From Aquidulcibacter paucihalophilus (lineage in GTDB: Bacteria > Pseudomonadota > Alphaproteobacteria > Caulobacterales > Aquidulcibacteraceae): a DNA stretch of 57,701 nucleotides. Each line of letters begins with the position of its first letter. The stretch's first letter is position 1. Under the pieces are notes generated by a model, which was given only the letters and a program-made list of their open reading frames with translations, did not search any database and was not told the DNA's origin. The stretch is from the NCBI RefSeq assembly GCF_002105465.1, contig NZ_NCSQ01000161.1, forward strand, positions 1-57,701. The letters run 5' to 3'. Shown in pieces: positions 54,400-57,701 of this stretch. The position numbers and the translations under genes are program-made.

Positions 54400-55179
54400 A
54401 TGTTGAAGCCACAATTTCTTGATGCTCAGAGGAAAAAGTCTAAGCGACTATCACTGACTAGCCCGTTCTTGCGGCGCTTGATTAGCAGTCTGGTGGCCGA
54501 CGCACTCTTCGAATTCTATGGTGGCACGGTGTCAATGAGATGCTTGCAATCGTCAATTGCTGTTAAGCGGTTGCTCGATATCTACGGGATAAAGTCGAAG
54601 AATTTCATCGGTGATATATGTCTTCTGGAGGCATCCGAAGATGGAAGCCTATGCACGTGGGGCGGTTTCTGGAAGGACCATTATCACGTTTGGACAATAA
54701 CCGAGTACGGTGAACGGGTCGATTTAACGGTTGCCGAATTGCATAACCACCCCGCTTCATCTCGAAGTTGCTGGGCCAAACTTCCTTCGATTTGGTGGGA
54801 TAACATCCAGGAATCAGTCGCGCCGCTGATTTATCTGGAAGATGCGCCAGTGGACCCCGGCATAGGAAGTTACGAGCTAAAGGAAGAACTGGCTGAATTT
54901 CTGGAATTAGTTGATCAGAAGCATTTTGATGCTTTGAAGAGCAAGACTGCTGATCAAATCATATCGATTGATCAGGTTTCGAAGTCATCTGATTTGCGGC
55001 AGCTCGAAATTGACGGCCATCCATGGGCTAAGGCAGCTGGTCGGTTTTTGGAGATTGGCTTACCACCTTTGCCCGAGTGGATTATCAGCAGACAGGCTGC
55101 TATCAAAACAGCACACATGCAAGGCAAGCCTCGACCGTCGATAAGGGCAAACTTGCGCCAGTTTCGAAGAACCGGATGA
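54400..55179 (+). CDS. Putative papain/transglutaminase-fold protein, unknown function
   Basis: A 259-residue protein from the ATG at 54400 (the frame is open to 54169, but those residues are tRNA-flanking sequence). A possible Cys-His-Asp triad is visible: Cys48 in SMRCLQSSIAVKRLLDIYG, His96 in KDHYHVWTITEYG and Asp108 in ERVDLTV. The order and surrounding strands match papain-like/transglutaminase-core folds used by lasso-peptide leader peptidases and other transferases. GC content is visibly lower than the flanks, fitting acquired DNA. It sits between tRNA-Ser and the relaxase, a usual cargo slot. No peptide precursor or partner is evident. The fold call is tentative. Confidence 0.5.
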   Translation: MLKPQFLDAQRKKSKRLSLTSPFLRRLISSLVADALFEFYGGTVSMRCLQSSIAVKRLLDIYGIKSKNFIGDICLLEASEDGSLCTWGGFWKDHYHVWTITEYGERVDLTVAELHNHPASSRSCWAKLPSIWWDNIQESVAPLIYLEDAPVDPGIGSYELKEELAEFLELVDQKHFDALKSKTADQIISIDQVSKSSDLRQLEIDGHPWAKAAGRFLEIGLPPLPEWIISRQAAIKTAHMQGKPRPSIRANLRQFRRTG

Positions 55180-55195
55180 GCAACCGGTTACTTGA

Positions 55196-56818
55196 CTAAC
55201 GCTCGACACCCATCGCCCGCCCGATAGTCTGTCCAATGGCCAGCTCCTGTCCTGCTTGTACGGCCATGGCCGCATAGCCCACCCCGCGATTGATGATCGC
55301 GTGTTTGCCCAGACTGGTCGTGACATGCCCTTCAACGAAGCCTTCGGCCCTGCCATAGCTGATGTGACCGGGCGCCGTGATCCCGAGGTCGCGGGCCATC
55401 ACGTACTTCAACTCCGCTTCGCGCAGTTTGGCCCAGGCTTTTGGCTCATATCCTAGCCCCTGGCCTTGGGCGATCGCCTGGCCGGATCTCACAATGTGAT
55501 CGGCGCGCGCCTTGAGGACCGCCTCGACTTCTGCCCCCATGTGCGTCGAAGTGGCAGCGTTCGCACTCAACTGGCCGCGCCGCATCAGTTCGACATCAAG
55601 TGGCGTCAGCCGCTCGATGGTTGGGTCAAACGCGATAACTCGGGATGGCTTCTGAGGGGATGAAGGCGTGTCGAAAGCAGCCTCGACCGGTGCCTCGCGC
55701 CTTGGGGCCTCTCGCTCAACTTTGGTGCCAGAGAGCCCCGTCAACGCCTCCAATTGTTTGGCTGCCCAGTGTGACCGGATTTGGTCCTGAGCCGCTTGTA
55801 GCCGGTCCAGTCTGCCCTTCCAGCTATCGACAAACTGTACCCCATCCTGCGTGTCCGCTTCCACCAGATTGAGGCGGGTGAGGTGAGCAATGCGAGCACG
55901 CGTGACCGCGCCAAAGGTGTCATGCCGATCAATCTCTGCGCGTGGGACAGTGCCGTCATTAGCCGCTGCCAGCTTCTCCAGCTTCATATCAATGTCGGTC
56001 CAGCGGTCGGCAGTGGCGCGCGCATACAGACCGCGTTCTGCTTCCGAGCGGCTCTGATCGCCGAGCAATTCATGCGCACGATCTTCGGCATGGCCGCGAA
56101 TGCCATAGCTGATGACTTTGCGCGGGATCACTAGATCGCGACCATTGGCGCGCCTGCCACGGATCAGCACATGGGCATGGGGCTGGTCTGTATCATGGTG
56201 GTTGATCGCGATCCAAGACATCTCCGGCTCGCGCAAATCACTAGCCACGCGCTCCATCACATCCCGGATATAAGCGTCCATATCATCAATTTTGTCGCCA
56301 TGTTCCGGGCTGATGATCAGGCGAAAATGATGCCTGTCGCCATCCCAGGACGCGCACGCCTCATGCACATGATCGCGCTCCAGCCCGCCCTCTGGTCCGT
56401 AAAAACCTGTTTCGGTTCCATCAGTGCCCATGCCTTCACGGGCCAGATAACGTAGATGTCTCGACACGGCCTGACCCGCATTTTTGGCTCCGCCAGCGCC
56501 ACCGTGACGGCCCAAAAAGGCCTTCACAATGACCCGCTGCCGGGCACCCACATAGAGCGCAGGCCCATCGCCGGAGCGGCCAGTTGAAGCCCCAACAGAG
56601 CCACCCCGAGCACCCCCGCCAAACATCTTTCCAGTCGCCAGTCGCCGCGCAATCGAGGCCTTCACACCCATCCCTGATGCAGGCTTCAAGCGATTGGGCA
56701 GACGTGGCGAAACATCCTCTGGATCATCCCGCAAGCGGCGCTCAATCATCTGGCGCAAGGGCAGGGCGTCCAGTCTAGCTGGCTGTTCACCGTTGCTCTG
56801 TCCTGCCATCCGACCCAT
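55196..56818 (-). CDS. Relaxase (MobA/VirD2-type with DUF3363)
   Basis: DNA-nicking relaxase for mobilization. 540 residues. The HUH metal site is INHHDTDQPHAHVLIRG with His207/His208 and His214, His216; a candidate nicking tyrosine is Tyr124 in HLRYLARE. The C-terminal half (DVELMRRGQLSANAATSTH, then AEGFVEGHVTTSLGKHAI) is of the DUF3363 type found with such relaxases in alphaproteobacterial ICEs and plasmids. GGAGGGG sits six bases ahead of the ATG at 56818. It lies next to a repeat cluster that may be its oriT. No type IV secretion genes are in the window. Confidence 0.85.
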   Translation of the reverse strand: MGRMAGQSNGEQPARLDALPLRQMIERRLRDDPEDVSPRLPNRLKPASGMGVKASIARRLATGKMFGGGARGGSVGASTGRSGDGPALYVGARQRVIVKAFLGRHGGAGGAKNAGQAVSRHLRYLAREGMGTDGTETGFYGPEGGLERDHVHEACASWDGDRHHFRLIISPEHGDKIDDMDAYIRDVMERVASDLREPEMSWIAINHHDTDQPHAHVLIRGRRANGRDLVIPRKVISYGIRGHAEDRAHELLGDQSRSEAERGLYARATADRWTDIDMKLEKLAAANDGTVPRAEIDRHDTFGAVTRARIAHLTRLNLVEADTQDGVQFVDSWKGRLDRLQAAQDQIRSHWAAKQLEALTGLSGTKVEREAPRREAPVEAAFDTPSSPQKPSRVIAFDPTIERLTPLDVELMRRGQLSANAATSTHMGAEVEAVLKARADHIVRSGQAIAQGQGLGYEPKAWAKLREAELKYVMARDLGITAPGHISYGRAEGFVEGHVTTSLGKHAIINRGVGYAAMAVQAGQELAIGQTIGRAMGVER

Positions 56819-56846
56819 CGCCAGCCCCTCCAGAACGCCGCCAAAT

Positions 56847-57003
56847 GTAAGTCATCAGCGGCGTTTCAGCAGTAAGTCATGGCAAGTCATGAGGCGCAAC
56901 ACAAAACACCTAAAACACGAATAATATCATGAAGATACGAGCCTCACGACTTACCCTCTTTTATCTTGCCCCCGTTCCTGTTTCATAGTGTTTCGTAAGT
57001 CAT
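56847..57003. repeat. Cluster of GTAAGTCAT repeats and a large inverted repeat; candidate oriT
   Basis: Direct copies of GTAAGTCAT are at 56847-56855, 56872-56880 and 56995-57003; GCAAGTCAT is at 56882-56890; an inverted copy is at 56946-56954. In addition GCAAGTCATGAGGC (56882-56895) and GCCTCACGACTTAC (56941-56954) form an inverted repeat with 12 of 14 matches around 45 AT-rich bases. Such a structure immediately before a relaxase gene suggests oriT, or a regulator or replication iteron site. Confidence 0.6.
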
Positions 57004-57014
57004 GTGTTTTGGGA

Positions 57015-57230
57015 TTACGTCTTGTGCCAGGGCGAGAGGAAAAAGCCCTGTTTGCTCATGACAGTTGCAGCTGCCTCATCCAAAGCGATCACCGCCCGGC
57101 TCAAAGCCATGTACTCAGGACCACCGGCACGGTAGGTCTGGGACATGGCAAGCAGCTCTTCACGATAGGGGCGCAGCTTGTCGAACGCCTCTTCGGGAAA
57201 GATCAAACCCTGCTTTTTGCGATGAACCAT
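57015..57230 (-). CDS. Small conserved hypothetical protein of the element
   Basis: A 71-residue basic protein, MVHRKKQGLIFPEEAFDKLRP, followed by a helix (YREELLAMSQTYRAGGPEYMALSRAVIALDEAA). No known domain. Size and helix content resemble small accessory or regulatory proteins near relaxase and ssb genes in mobile elements. The ribosome binding site is weak, so its reality is moderately supported. Confidence 0.5.
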   Translation of the reverse strand: MVHRKKQGLIFPEEAFDKLRPYREELLAMSQTYRAGGPEYMALSRAVIALDEAAATVMSKQGFFLSPWHKT

Positions 57231-57284
57231 ACTTGGAGTATGTTCATGTTACGTTCGATAGCATTGGGGCAGTGACAGGTCTGC

Positions 57285-57338
57285 GGATTTGAGCTGTGGA
57301 CAGGCACGCAAAGCGGCACGGGACACAAGCTCAAATCC
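57285..57338. repeat. 11-bp inverted repeat
   Basis: GGATTTGAGCT (57285-57295) and AGCTCAAATCC (57328-57338) are perfect complements around 32 bases. It lies between the small ORF and ssb, a second candidate for a transfer or regulatory structure. Confidence 0.5.
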
Positions 57339-57355
57339 CGCGCGCAGACAAGCAA

Positions 57356-57383
57356 AAGGGCGAAGCTGTGAAGCTCCGCCCTT
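57356..57383 (-). terminator. Rho-independent terminator after ssb
   Basis: A 12-base stem with one mismatch (57356-57367 with 57372-57383), a four-base GTGA loop, and on the minus strand a T-run after it. It lies 39 bases past the ssb stop and probably terminates that gene. Confidence 0.75.
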
Positions 57384-57422
57384 GGTATGAATGGTGGCTG
57401 CTGGCCTGTGGTGGGAGGCCGC

Positions 57423-57701
57423 CTAAGCGGCGACCTCCATCGGCAGTTCGGCATCGGCGGACTCGGCCTTTGGTTTCGCGCGGGCGAGGATCTCGAGTTC
57501 TGCGAAGGGGCCGAGCACGAACTCGACGACGTAGCGGGTGCGGCCTTTGTCATCGTCGTAGGATCCTGGGCGGATGCGACCGAGAAGGCGAACCCGGCTC
57601 CCCTTCTGAACCATCGCTTCAATGCGGGCGATGAGCGCGGGGGCAAAGACAGTGACACGATGCCAGATTCTATGAGCAAGGACGGCGTCTGAACGAAGCA
57701 G
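57423..57701 (-). CDS. ssb: Single-stranded DNA-binding protein, 5' end outside the window
   Basis: An OB-fold single-stranded DNA-binding protein whose N-terminus runs off the right edge. The visible 92 residues include IWHRVTVFAPALIARIEA, then QKGSRVRLLGRIRPGSYDDD and TRYVVEFVLGP, which match the later strands of SSB (W.rvt.F, KGs.v...G.l). A short reading frame from an internal ATG at 57614 is only part of this gene. The C-terminus (ADAELPMEVAA) lacks the usual acidic DDxxPF tail, as in element-encoded SSBs. It probably belongs to the mobile element. Confidence 0.78.
   Translation of the reverse strand: MLRSDAVLAHRIWHRVTVFAPALIARIEAMVQKGSRVRLLGRIRPGSYDDDKGRTRYVVEFVLGPFAELEILARAKPKAESADAELPMEVAA

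Overview
The window reads as a chromosomal stretch of an alphaproteobacterium, most likely of the Caulobacterales/Hyphomonadaceae type. This rests on gene content and not on a database search. The main evidence is a holdfast-type polysaccharide cluster collinear with the Caulobacter hfs locus, a single-chain indolepyruvate:ferredoxin oxidoreductase next to an Lrp regulator, NodT-type efflux, GPH and MFS transporters, and base composition that looks to be in the mid-50s percent GC.

Layout. 1-5.8 kb: a chagasin-like protease inhibitor lipoprotein, adenosine deaminase, an SDR/epimerase with a small translationally coupled protein, a GPH-family sugar symporter, a DUF6134 protein and a ChrR-like cupin protein. 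5.9-12.2 kb: sulfur and amino-acid metabolism (3-mercaptopyruvate sulfurtransferase, cystathionine beta-lyase, Lrp, indolepyruvate oxidoreductase), then a CAT-anticodon tRNA. 12.2-16.7 kb: a pentapeptide-repeat protein, the overlapping queC-queE-queD operon for 7-deazaguanine (queuosine precursor) synthesis, and a FemAB/GNAT-like acyltransferase. 17-26 kb: secreted proteins of unknown role, a pirin/flavodoxin pair divergent from a LysR regulator, a META-domain protein, an SDR, an MFS exporter and aminopeptidase P. 26-35 kb: housekeeping (prmA, serS, mtnP), a P450 and several conserved hypotheticals.

35.3-40.0 kb: a TetR repressor divergent from an ABC permease-ATPase-membrane fusion protein-outer membrane factor operon. 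A palindrome lies between them. The permease gene is frameshifted by a perfect 26-bp tandem duplication. 40.0-45.7 kb: a possible cobalamin-riboswitch-like leader ahead of an alginate-export-family porin, then hydrolases, NUDIX, homoserine kinase, an Smr-like protein and a Sel1-type protein.

45.7-53.9 kb: the holdfast-type cluster, with hfsD divergent from hfsA-hfsB-hfsC, and these convergent with hfsE-hfsF-hfsG. It contains a sugar-phosphate transferase, a glycosyltransferase, a flippase, a polymerase candidate, a chain-length/co-polymerase protein, an ATPase-like partner and an outer-membrane export lipoprotein. No deacetylase (hfsH) is present.

54.07 kb to the right edge: tRNA-Ser(GCT) followed by what looks like one end of an integrated mobilizable element. 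It holds tandem 12-bp repeats, a lower-GC gene for a possible papain/transglutaminase-fold protein, a DUF3363-type relaxase, a cluster of short repeats and inverted repeats that is a candidate oriT, a small conserved ORF and a truncated SSB gene.
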